Assembly (NCBI GenBank): GCA_029262915.1
Contig: JAJCYN010000200.1
Coordinates: 1-11,889 of the forward strand
DNA length: 11,889 nucleotides
Direction of reading: 5' to 3'
From: Flavobacteriales bacterium
Lineage (GTDB): Bacteria > Bacteroidota > Bacteroidia > Flavobacteriales_E > Vicingaceae
The notes below the pieces were generated by a model. That model saw only the letters and a program-made list of their open reading frames with translations, had not been told where the DNA came from and did no database searches. Position 1 is the first letter of the stretch. Each line of letters begins with the position of its first letter. Of this stretch, positions 1 through 7,602 are shown one piece after another. Made by a program: the position numbers and the translations under genes.

Positions 1-1025
1 TGGCGTTAAATAAAGGAGCGAAGAAAGGTCGATTTGCACACAATACAGGAGAAGGGTCTATCAGTCCGTATCATTTAAAATATGGAGGAGATTTAATTTG
101 GCAAATTGGAACGGGTTATTTTGGTTGTAGAACAGAAGAAGGTAATTTTAATCCAGAAAAATTTGCAGAAAGAGCTGCTCTTGATAATGTAAAAATGATA
201 GAAATTAAACTATCACAAGGTGCAAAACCTGGTCATGGAGGAATTTTACCGGCATCAAAAAATACCGAAGAAATTGCTAAAATTAGAGATGTAAAGCCTC
301 ATACGGATGTTCATTCTCCTCCTAGTCATTCAGCTTTTTCATCTGCTCAAGGATTACTTGATTTTGTAAAAGTATTAAGAGAAAAATCGGGTAGAAAACC
401 AATCGGGTTTAAATTATGTGTAGGTAAAAAAGCGGAATTTATAGACATTTGTAAAGCAATGATTTCATCAGGAATAAAACCCGATTTTATTACTATAGAT
501 GGAGGTGAAGGAGGAACAGGGGCAGCTCCTGTAGAGTTCTCCAATTCGTTAGGGATGCCTTTAAAAGATGGATTGTCTTTTGCTTACAATACTTTAACAG
601 GATATGATTTAAAAAAGGATATTATCCTAATTGCTTCTGGTAAAATTTTAAGTGGATTTCATATTGCAAGGACATTGGCACTAGGAGCTGATATGGTAAA
701 TAGTGCAAGAGCAATGATGATGGCAGTAGGCTGTATCCAGGCATTAGAATGTAACAACAACAAATGTCCTGTTGGGGTTGCTACACAAGATAAATCATTA
801 ATGAGAGGATTAAATGTAGAAGATAAGGCGAGAAGGGTAACCAATTTTCATAATGAAACGCTACATAGTTTTAGTGAGCTAATTGGTGCGGCAGGGGTTA
901 ATAAATTAAGCGACATCAATAGAAAACACATTAATAGAAGGGTAAGCATGAATTCTGTTTTAAAGTATGATGAAATTTTTCCTTATGTAGAAGTAGGATC
1001 ACTACTTAAAAAAGAACCTGTATAA
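1..1025 (+). CDS. FMN-binding glutamate synthase family protein (5'-truncated by the window)
   Basis: This is the C-terminal part of a protein related to the synthase (FMN/Fe-S) domain of glutamate synthase large subunit. In that family the domain makes glutamate from 2-oxoglutarate and ammonia on an FMN-bearing TIM barrel. The frame is open from base 3 and the residues before the first ATG (195) already look like family sequence (NTGEGSISPYH, GTGYFGCR), so the gene starts outside the window. Visible motifs are GEGGTGAAP (about 510-536), the glycine-rich barrel segment around IASGK (630-650), and a cysteine cluster C-x5-C-x4-C with codons at 732, 750 and 765 followed by PVGVATQD. That spacing matches the 3Fe-4S ligands of GltB. 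No glutamine amidotransferase domain is visible, and stand-alone relatives of about 500 residues lack one. The true substrate of such stand-alone proteins is uncertain. A thioesterase gene follows after 5 bp, suggesting co-transcription. Confidence 0.9.
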   Translation, partial: ALNKGAKKGRFAHNTGEGSISPYHLKYGGDLIWQIGTGYFGCRTEEGNFNPEKFAERAALDNVKMIEIKLSQGAKPGHGGILPASKNTEEIAKIRDVKPHTDVHSPPSHSAFSSAQGLLDFVKVLREKSGRKPIGFKLCVGKKAEFIDICKAMISSGIKPDFITIDGGEGGTGAAPVEFSNSLGMPLKDGLSFAYNTLTGYDLKKDIILIASGKILSGFHIARTLALGADMVNSARAMMMAVGCIQALECNNNKCPVGVATQDKSLMRGLNVEDKARRVTNFHNETLHSFSELIGAAGVNKLSDINRKHINRRVSMNSVLKYDEIFPYVEVGSLLKKEPV

Positions 1026-1030
1026 TTAGT

Positions 1031-1465
1031 ATGAAAAAAGACCATTATACAAGGTTAGAAAAGATGTATTTGGCTGCTCCAATTAATGATTATTATAATC
1101 CTATTATCGATATCACTGAAGGCAAATCTGAGATTGAAATTGAGGTAAAAGAAGATTTTTTTCATGCTGCAAAAGCAGTACATGGTTCGGTTTATTTCAA
1201 AATGCTGGACGATGCTGCGTTTTTTGCAGCAAATTCTGTTGTTATTGATGTTTTTCTGTTAACAGCCACTTTTGAAACTAAATTTTTACGGCCAATTGCT
1301 TCGGGTAAATTAATTTCAAAAGGCCAATTGTTGCAAGATTTTGGTAATAAATTAGAAGCAAATTCCAGACTTTTTAGTAAAGAAGGGACTTTAATTGCAA
1401 CAGGAAAAGGAATTTTTGTGAAAAGCAAGACATTACTAAAAACGATAGATTCGTATAAAATTTAG
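1031..1465 (+). CDS. PaaI-family hotdog-fold thioesterase
   Basis: A 144-residue cytoplasmic protein of the 4HBT/PaaI hotdog superfamily, which hydrolyses acyl-CoA or related thioesters. The length is typical of a single hotdog domain. The signature is HGS at residues 51-53 followed by a helix with D60/D61 (HGSVYFKMLDDAAFFAAN). In PaaI the matching glycine and aspartate, 8 residues apart, activate the water and polarise the thioester, and here they would be G52 and D60. The downstream LRPI (86-89) and the strand pattern ending GTLIATGKGIFV also fit. The ATG lies 5 bp after the stop of the glutamate-synthase-like gene with no Shine-Dalgarno sequence, as is usual in Bacteroidota. The acyl substrate cannot be read from the sequence. 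The third position of the usual HGG motif is serine, which occurs in some relatives. Confidence 0.85.
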   Translation: MKKDHYTRLEKMYLAAPINDYYNPIIDITEGKSEIEIEVKEDFFHAAKAVHGSVYFKMLDDAAFFAANSVVIDVFLLTATFETKFLRPIASGKLISKGQLLQDFGNKLEANSRLFSKEGTLIATGKGIFVKSKTLLKTIDSYKI

Positions 1466-1479
1466 TAAATTTGAAATTA

Positions 1480-2049
1480 ATGTTAAAACATTGTTTAATC
1501 ATATTGGTTTTAATTATCTCATCATCTGGGTATGCCCAAGATGAAGATGCTTATGTTTTTGGGGACAACACGGCCAGTACTTCATCAAGCAGTTCCAGTG
1601 GAAGTGGATTCGATTGGGATAAGGTAACCATTGGTGGTTCGGTAGGATTAACTTTTGGGAGTATTACATTTGTTGAAATTGCACCAACTTTTGGTTATTT
1701 TTTAACAGATAATATTTTAGCAGGTGTCGGAGCTAATTATACTTATTACGAAGAGAAAGCTATAAATTTTAATACAACTCTTTACGGAGCTAGAGCGTTT
1801 GGAGAGTATTTATTTAATGATTTACCATTTTTAGCTCACACAGAAGTTGAGATGATAAATTTACAATGGACGCAGGAAGAAAGAAAAAATATCGTAAATT
1901 TTTATGTTGGAGGGGGATTAAAACAATTAATAGGAGGGAATTCTTATTTTTATATATTAGTTCTGTGGAACCTAAATGAAACGAGAGAGACTATTATTAT
2001 CCAACAACCAAATCCAATTATTAGGGGTGGTGTTGCAATAGGATTATAA
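1480..2049 (+). CDS. Exported protein, probable small outer-membrane beta-barrel
   Basis: I do not recognise a named family. From the ATG at 1480 the product is 189 residues. It has a hydrophobic signal peptide (residues 1-20, ending SGYAQ before DEDAY), then a serine-rich linker (about 31-43), then alternating hydrophobic/polar strands with many aromatic and glycine residues. The final strand is IIRGGVAIGL. This resembles the small 8-10-stranded outer-membrane barrels common in Bacteroidota. A TTG at 1471 in the same frame, 5 bp after the preceding stop, would add three residues (MKL). I prefer the ATG, but both leave a workable signal peptide. Cys5 lies before the hydrophobic core, so this is not a lipobox. 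The short gap to the thioesterase gene suggests the same transcript, though the functional link is unclear. Confidence 0.7.
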   Translation: MLKHCLIILVLIISSSGYAQDEDAYVFGDNTASTSSSSSSGSGFDWDKVTIGGSVGLTFGSITFVEIAPTFGYFLTDNILAGVGANYTYYEEKAINFNTTLYGARAFGEYLFNDLPFLAHTEVEMINLQWTQEERKNIVNFYVGGGLKQLIGGNSYFYILVLWNLNETRETIIIQQPNPIIRGGVAIGL

Positions 2050-2133
2050 TTTTGAATCATTTTTAGTCGATTGTTTTTATAGGCTTATCGATTTAAAAAT
2101 TAACTTTACTAGACTTAACTAACATTTCCCAAA

Positions 2134-4833
2134 ATGAGAGCATTTTTGTTGTTTCTTTTCTTTATAATTTCCTTAGCCGTATTCTCGCAGAGTAATAAAC
2201 TTCCAATAAACAATTACCAGCAAGAGTTTGCTAATGCTTATAATCAGTATCCAGATGTTCCAGGAGGTTTATTAGAAGCGGTTTCTTACACGATGACTCG
2301 TTTCAATCATATTCAAAATCCGATTGGAAGTTGTGTTGGTTTACCAAAAACTTATGGGGTAATGGGACTGACTTTAGATGGTCAGAATTATTTTAAAAAT
2401 AATTTGAATTATGTTTCTCAGGTTTCAGGGATACCTGTAACTGATATATTAAATAATCCCCAGCAAAATATAATGGCTTTTGCAGCAGCTTACCACCACG
2501 AGTTAATGTTACTTAGCCCTTTTTTATACAAAAGCCAGAATTATGCTCATATTTTATCAAAATTAAGCGAATTACCTGATGATGGATTGCAAGAAGATTT
2601 CGCATTAAATTCTCATTTATATTCGGTTTTGTCCTTTATGAATGACATTAAAATGCAGGATACATATAAGTTTCCGAATTATAATTTAAATTTGGAAAAA
2701 GCGTTTGGAGAAAATAATTTAGAGGTGTTGTCTTCCAAGAAAGTGTTTATTACAAAAAATAACATTGAAGGGGATGAAGGTCAAATCTATAAAAAAGGCC
2801 GAAACGATAAAACAATAGATTATCCTCCCGCACTTTGGGATGCGGCTAACTCATCTAACTGGTCGTCAAGAAATGGCACACCAATTTCGGCTGTGACTAT
2901 TCATGATATAGAAGGAAGTTATGCTGGAGCAATTTCTTGGTTCAAAAACCCAAGTGCAAATGTATCTGCACATTATGTGTTACGTTCATCGGATGGGCAA
3001 GTAACGCAAATGGTTTTAGAAAGTGATAAAGGTTGGCATGTGGGTTCTGAGAATCCATATACAATTGGGTTAGAGCATGAAGGATTTGCATTTCAAACTG
3101 GATGGTATACACAGGCAATGTATCAATCATCTGCTGATTTGGTTAGAGACATTACGCAAAGTGGTTATGGTATAGATCCTTTGAGGGTGGCTTATTTTCC
3201 TTGGGCTCAAACAACAAACTATAACCCTTCTTCAATACCAGGTAGTTGTGTGAAAATTAAGGGACATCAACATTATCCAAATCAAACCCATGTTGATCCA
3301 GGTCCAAATTGGGATTGGAAATTGTTTGACAATTTAATTAATAATACCCCCACAATTGTTACAATTACAAATAGTTCTGGAGTTATTACTGATAACGGAG
3401 GTAGTGCTGGAAACTATACCGGTGAAAGAGATATGATTTTAATTCAACCAACTAATGCAAGTAGCATTACGCTAGCTACTGTTGCATTTGATTTAGAAAA
3501 CACTTGGGATTATTTATACGTTTATGATGGTAGCACGGTAACTGCACCTGTGATAGGTGTTTATACAAGCACTTCCATTCCCGCTACTATAACTTCAACA
3601 GGAGGTAGTTTGTTGTTGGAATTACGCTCTGATTGTGCCACTAATGCACCAGGTTTTGAGTTTAATTTTACATCTACTATTCCGGATCTAATTAAACCAA
3701 CAACAGTTATTTCAGCTTCACCGATACCAAATGCCACAACAAATTTTGTGTCTAACTTTACTGATGCTGATAATGTTGGTGGAAGTGGTGTAATGCATCG
3801 TTTTTATCAGGTAGCAGACTTTGACTCAATAGAATGGAGAGCAAATAATAATAATGGATTTTTAAATGATGATTTTGATGTTATTATTCATCCGGACTGG
3901 ATAGATTCTGCTGGAGTTTGGAGTATTGTTGGCAATAAGTTACATCAAAATGATGAGGCAAATTCGAATACAAACTTGTACGTTGCGTTCAATCAAAATA
4001 ATAGTGGAAAATTTTTATATCAGTATAAGGCTACTATAAGTGGAACTGGAACAAATAAACGCGCTGGTTTTCATTATATGAGTGACGATGCTTCTCTAAC
4101 CAACAGAGGAAACTCCTATTTTGTTTGGTTTAGACAGGATGATGGAAAACTACAGTTTTATAAAGTGGTAAGTGATGTCTTCACTTTGGAAAAAGATGTA
4201 GTTTATAATTTCAGTGCAGGTCAAGAATATGATTATAAAATTGTCTATGACAAAGCTACTGGGATAACAGAAGTTTATATAAATGATGTTTATATAGATT
4301 TCTGGCAAGATTCATCACCAATAACTATTGGTAATCATGTTTCTTTTAGAAGTGGAGATTGTGCTTATGATGTGGATGATTTGAGGGTTTATCATGCCAG
4401 AACGATTGCAGAAACTATTTTGGTTGGAGCAGCTTCAACAAATGATATTCGTTTTGAAAACCCTAATGTTGGTACTCCTAGTGGGAGAATTAATTCACTG
4501 GTAATTGATACAGCCCATAATATTTCTACACTGGTTACTGAAATGGTGGATGTAGATTTCACGCTTACTTCTTTAAATGATATTCAAAAAGGATCTTTTG
4601 GAGTTTATCCTAATCCATTTACGGATAATGTTTTCATTAGTGTGACTAGCGATAATGAAATGAATATTACATTATATGATGTAACTGGAAAGTTGATTTT
4701 TACAAAAAACGTAATTCCTAAAAGCAAACAAATAAATTTAGGTTTAATAAATTATCAATTAAAATCTGGAATTTATTTACTTAAAGTCACGAACAAAAGA
4801 CTGACCGAAACGGTTCGGCTTATCAAATACTAA
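2134..4833 (+). CDS. T9SS-secreted N-acetylmuramoyl-L-alanine amidase with lysozyme-like, CUB and C-terminal sorting domains
   Basis: An 899-residue secreted enzyme predicted to cut the MurNAc-L-Ala bond of peptidoglycan. The signal peptide is residues 1-19 (ending VFSQ). Residues about 25-165 resemble a soluble lytic transglycosylase/lysozyme fold (LLEAVSY, YGVMGL, NPQQNIMAFAAAY). The Amidase_2 domain covers about 245-400. Its AmpD-like zinc ligands are H257, H378 and D388 (the latter two in GHQHYP and HVDPGP), and E314 in IGLEHEG is the likely catalytic acid. A CUB domain spans about 409-514. A concanavalin/LamG-like module at 521-809 is about 80 % identical to one in the next gene. The T9SS type-A sorting domain starts near 820 (YPNPF at 825) and runs to the end. 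The protein is therefore exported by Sec, then T9SS, to the surface or medium. The next gene starts 2 bp after the stop. I see no convincing promoter in 2050-2133. Confidence 0.9.
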   Translation: MRAFLLFLFFIISLAVFSQSNKLPINNYQQEFANAYNQYPDVPGGLLEAVSYTMTRFNHIQNPIGSCVGLPKTYGVMGLTLDGQNYFKNNLNYVSQVSGIPVTDILNNPQQNIMAFAAAYHHELMLLSPFLYKSQNYAHILSKLSELPDDGLQEDFALNSHLYSVLSFMNDIKMQDTYKFPNYNLNLEKAFGENNLEVLSSKKVFITKNNIEGDEGQIYKKGRNDKTIDYPPALWDAANSSNWSSRNGTPISAVTIHDIEGSYAGAISWFKNPSANVSAHYVLRSSDGQVTQMVLESDKGWHVGSENPYTIGLEHEGFAFQTGWYTQAMYQSSADLVRDITQSGYGIDPLRVAYFPWAQTTNYNPSSIPGSCVKIKGHQHYPNQTHVDPGPNWDWKLFDNLINNTPTIVTITNSSGVITDNGGSAGNYTGERDMILIQPTNASSITLATVAFDLENTWDYLYVYDGSTVTAPVIGVYTSTSIPATITSTGGSLLLELRSDCATNAPGFEFNFTSTIPDLIKPTTVISASPIPNATTNFVSNFTDADNVGGSGVMHRFYQVADFDSIEWRANNNNGFLNDDFDVIIHPDWIDSAGVWSIVGNKLHQNDEANSNTNLYVAFNQNNSGKFLYQYKATISGTGTNKRAGFHYMSDDASLTNRGNSYFVWFRQDDGKLQFYKVVSDVFTLEKDVVYNFSAGQEYDYKIVYDKATGITEVYINDVYIDFWQDSSPITIGNHVSFRSGDCAYDVDDLRVYHARTIAETILVGAASTNDIRFENPNVGTPSGRINSLVIDTAHNISTLVTEMVDVDFTLTSLNDIQKGSFGVYPNPFTDNVFISVTSDNEMNITLYDVTGKLIFTKNVIPKSKQINLGLINYQLKSGIYLLKVTNKRLTETVRLIKY
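3694..4560 (+). repeat. Copy 1 of a shared ~289-residue coding module (in the amidase gene)
   Basis: Residues 521-809 of the amidase, from KPTT to VDF, match the second copy at 6351-7211 nearly end to end, with one small gap. I count about 55 differences over about 282 aligned residues, roughly 80 % identity by eye. The module contains the motifs HRFYQVADFD, NKRAGFHYMSDDAS, GNSYFVWFRQD and SFRSGDC. It looks like a concanavalin A/LamG-type carbohydrate-binding fold (inference). Flanking CUB and sorting domains are far less similar. Confidence 0.85.
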
Positions 4834-4835
4834 TT

Positions 4836-7463
4836 ATGCTTAATATAAAATCATTATTCTTAACCTTTGGGTTATTAATTTCAATAATTTCTGGTGCCCA
4901 GTTCACTTCTATACACCATGAGCAAAATGAAGAGTATAAGCAGTTTGGTAATTTAACCGAGCAACAATGGGATGAAAATTTTGGAACAGTAAAAAATATG
5001 ACTCTAAGAAATAAAGCCAATTGTAATTTACAATACGGAGTTTATGGTTGGCACCCATATTGGGTTGGTTCTGCATACAATAACTATGATTTCAATTTAC
5101 TTTCAACATTTTCTTATTTTTCTTATGAGTTAAATCCCGCAACGGGGAATTATAACTCTATTCATAGTTGGAAAACAACTAACTCCATTAATTTAGCACA
5201 AGCAGCAGGTGCACGAGTAGAGTTGTGTGTGACGAATTTTGGTTCAACTAATAATGCTACTTTTCTAACCAATATGACCGCTCGTCAGACCTTAATTGAT
5301 AGCTTAATCGTGTTATTGAATTTGAGAGGTGCCGATGGTGTAAACATAGATTTTGAAGGTGTTGCCGGAGCCAATCGAAACGATTTAACCAGCTTTATGA
5401 CCGATTTGTCTAATCAACTAAAAGTTGCAATTCCTGGAGCAACAGTTACAATGGCTACCTTTTCTGTTGATTGGAACAATGTATTCGATTTGCCTGCTTT
5501 GGATTTGGTGGTCGATCAATTTATCATAATGGGTTATGGTTATTATTGGAGTGGGAGCACTACTGCAGGACCAACTGATCCTTTATACAGTGGATCGATG
5601 TGGGGTTCGAGGAATTTAATTCGATCGATAGACTATTATTTGGATAATGGAGTAACTCCAAACAAATTACTCATAGGCTTGCCTTATTATGGAAGAGAAT
5701 GGGAAACGGTTGGTAGTACGATCCCTTCAGTTGCTACAGGAAATTTTACTTCAGCAAAAATTTACAATTCCATTCAAAATAATACTTCGGGTAATTATTC
5801 TAATCGTCAGTATGATGTTGAATCGGAAACACCTTATTGGGTTTATCAAAGTGGAGGTAATTGGCGACAAGCCTTAGTAGATGATGAAGTAAGTTTGGGA
5901 AAACGTTATGACATTGTTAAAGAGATGAAAATTGGCGGAATCGGAATTTGGGCATTGGGTTATGATGACGGTTATACTCAATTGTGGAACTTAATTGAGG
6001 AAAAATTTACAGATTGCTCGGTCAATGTTTGTTCCGATACGCTTTATGATAGAGGAGGTCCTGCTGCTAGTTATTACGATAATCAGGACTATACTTTTAC
6101 AATTGCACCTACAGGAGCAAGTTCAGTTAATCTTAGTTTCCTTGAATTTGATGTTGAAGTAGGTTTTGATTCGCTTTGGATACATGATGGAACTTCTACG
6201 GCAGATCCCTTAATCGGTGGTTTTTCGGGAACCACTTTACCACCGAATATTAATTCTTCAGGAGGAGCACTAACGTTGCATTTCTTTTCAGATGGTGCGA
6301 CCAGAGGAAATGGGTGGAAAATGGTTTATACATGTTTACTTGATGTTATTAAGCCAACAACGGCTATCTCGGCCTCACCGATACCTAGCACAGCGGTTGA
6401 TTTTGTGAGCAATTTTACCGATGTAGATAATGTTGGAGGGAGTGGAGTGGCACACCGGTTTTATCAGGTTGCAGATTTTGATAATGTGGAATGGAGAGCA
6501 AACGCTGTAAACGGATTTTTAAATGATGATTTTGATGTTGCGATTCATCCAGATTGGATTGACTCTTCAGGAGTTTGGAGTATTGTAGGAAATAAGTTAA
6601 ATCAAAATGATCAGGCGAATTCTAATACGAATCTTTATGCTTCGTTTAATCAAAATACAAATGGCAAATTTTTATATCATTACAAAGCAGCTATAAGTGG
6701 AACAGGTATAAATAAACGTGCTGGTTTCCATTATATGAGTGATGATGCTTCACAAACAAATAGAGGAAATTCTTATTTTGTATGGTTTAGACAAGATAAT
6801 GGAAAGCTTCAATTCTATAAAGTAAACAGCAATACATTTACTTTAGAAAAAGAGGTGATTTATAATTTTAATTCAGGACAAGAGTACGATTATAAAATTG
6901 TTTACGATAAAAATACAGGAACAACGGATGTTTATGTAGATGATGTTTTTATCGCGTTCTGGCAAGATCCAACACCAATAACTGTGGGTAATTATGTTTC
7001 ATTTAGAAGTGGAGATTGTGTTTATGATGTAGATGATATTCGAGTATATCATTCCAGAACAACTTCAGAAACGATTTTGGTTGGTGCAGCTGGTACAAAT
7101 GACATTCGTTTTGATAATTTGAGTGTACCTAGTGGAAGAATTAACTCAATTGTGATTGATACTGCCCATAATATTTCTATAATGGCAACCGAAATGGTTG
7201 AAGTTGATTTCAGTCCGCTAGGAATTGAAGAACATAATAACAATAACTTATTAGTTTACCCTAACCCAGCAAAGGAACAAATTACCATTAAGTTTAATGA
7301 GGCTAAAACGGGACAATTGATTATAAGAGATATCACAGGAAGGGCCATAAGGGTTGAAATATTAAACCATACGAAACAGGTGTCAATTGCTGTTCAAGAA
7401 CTCTCACAAGGAGTGTATTTTCTAGTTGTTGAAAATGAGGTGGTAAAATTTGTGAAGGAATGA
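4836..7463 (+). CDS. T9SS-secreted GH18 family glycosidase (YaaH/SleL-like) with CUB and C-terminal sorting domains
   Basis: An 875-residue secreted glycoside hydrolase. GH18 enzymes cleave GlcNAc linkages in chitin or, for the YaaH/SleL branch, in peptidoglycan. The signal peptide is about residues 1-22 (ending SGAQ). The GH18 barrel spans about 67-388. It has the catalytic DxxDxE motif as D167...D172-F-E174 (DGVNIDFEG), a later barrel strand with M232 and Y234 (VDQFIIMGYGYYW), LLIGLPYYGREW, and a final strand with W372 (GIGIWALGYDDGY). The first and last strands resemble YaaH-like proteins more than classical chitinases. A CUB domain follows (about 397-500), then the module shared with the upstream amidase (506-792) and a T9SS type-A sorting domain (YPNPA from 808). 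Its ATG lies 2 bp after the amidase stop, so translational coupling is likely. The choice between chitin and peptidoglycan as substrate is open. The neighbouring amidase favours peptidoglycan. Confidence 0.9.
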   Translation: MLNIKSLFLTFGLLISIISGAQFTSIHHEQNEEYKQFGNLTEQQWDENFGTVKNMTLRNKANCNLQYGVYGWHPYWVGSAYNNYDFNLLSTFSYFSYELNPATGNYNSIHSWKTTNSINLAQAAGARVELCVTNFGSTNNATFLTNMTARQTLIDSLIVLLNLRGADGVNIDFEGVAGANRNDLTSFMTDLSNQLKVAIPGATVTMATFSVDWNNVFDLPALDLVVDQFIIMGYGYYWSGSTTAGPTDPLYSGSMWGSRNLIRSIDYYLDNGVTPNKLLIGLPYYGREWETVGSTIPSVATGNFTSAKIYNSIQNNTSGNYSNRQYDVESETPYWVYQSGGNWRQALVDDEVSLGKRYDIVKEMKIGGIGIWALGYDDGYTQLWNLIEEKFTDCSVNVCSDTLYDRGGPAASYYDNQDYTFTIAPTGASSVNLSFLEFDVEVGFDSLWIHDGTSTADPLIGGFSGTTLPPNINSSGGALTLHFFSDGATRGNGWKMVYTCLLDVIKPTTAISASPIPSTAVDFVSNFTDVDNVGGSGVAHRFYQVADFDNVEWRANAVNGFLNDDFDVAIHPDWIDSSGVWSIVGNKLNQNDQANSNTNLYASFNQNTNGKFLYHYKAAISGTGINKRAGFHYMSDDASQTNRGNSYFVWFRQDNGKLQFYKVNSNTFTLEKEVIYNFNSGQEYDYKIVYDKNTGTTDVYVDDVFIAFWQDPTPITVGNYVSFRSGDCVYDVDDIRVYHSRTTSETILVGAAGTNDIRFDNLSVPSGRINSIVIDTAHNISIMATEMVEVDFSPLGIEEHNNNNLLVYPNPAKEQITIKFNEAKTGQLIIRDITGRAIRVEILNHTKQVSIAVQELSQGVYFLVVENEVVKFVKE
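6351..7211 (+). repeat. Copy 2 of the shared ~287-residue coding module (in the GH18 gene)
   Basis: Residues 506-792 of the GH18 protein, paralogous to 3694-4560. In a sampled 147-nt stretch (6678-6824 against 4021-4167) I count 26 differences, about 82 % nucleotide identity. About 21 of these are synonymous. This pattern fits an older duplication held by purifying selection better than a very recent copy event. Confidence 0.85.
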
Positions 7464-7513
7464 CGACTACTCTATGTTTTCGTTTTGTTGAAACTAAATA
7501 TACAGTAATCAGT

Positions 7514-7565
7514 CAACAATATGAAATATAGAGATTGTTGGCAAATCGTTTTTATTCTTTTTTTT
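7514..7565 (+). terminator. Possible intrinsic terminator after the amidase-GH18 pair
   Basis: A perfect 7-bp stem CAACAAT (7514-7520) / ATTGTTG (7534-7540) with a 13-nt loop is followed 8 nt later by a T-rich run (7549-7565, broken by A and C). It lies in the 139-bp gap between convergent genes. The stem is AT-rich and the loop large, so it is weak. On the opposite strand no T-run follows the stem, so it would serve only the + strand operon. Confidence 0.4.
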
Positions 7566-7602
7566 GCTTCTATTTCAATTTTGCAACCCGATGGCTATGT
7601 TT

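Noticed and set aside
195..1025. ATG at 195 as the start of the glutamate-synthase-like gene.
   Set aside because: The same frame is open back to base 3 and already encodes family-like residues, so 195 is an internal methionine.
1466..1473. TAAATTTG, a perfect match to the Bacteroidota -7 promoter element TAnnTTTG.
   Set aside because: It ends only 6 bp before the ATG, would give a near-leaderless mRNA, and no TTG/TTTG element lies at the expected distance upstream. In AT-rich DNA this match is easily by chance.
1480..1540. Lipoprotein signal in the small exported protein because of Cys5.
   Set aside because: The cysteine precedes the hydrophobic core, and the cleavage region ends in GYAQ without a lipobox cysteine.
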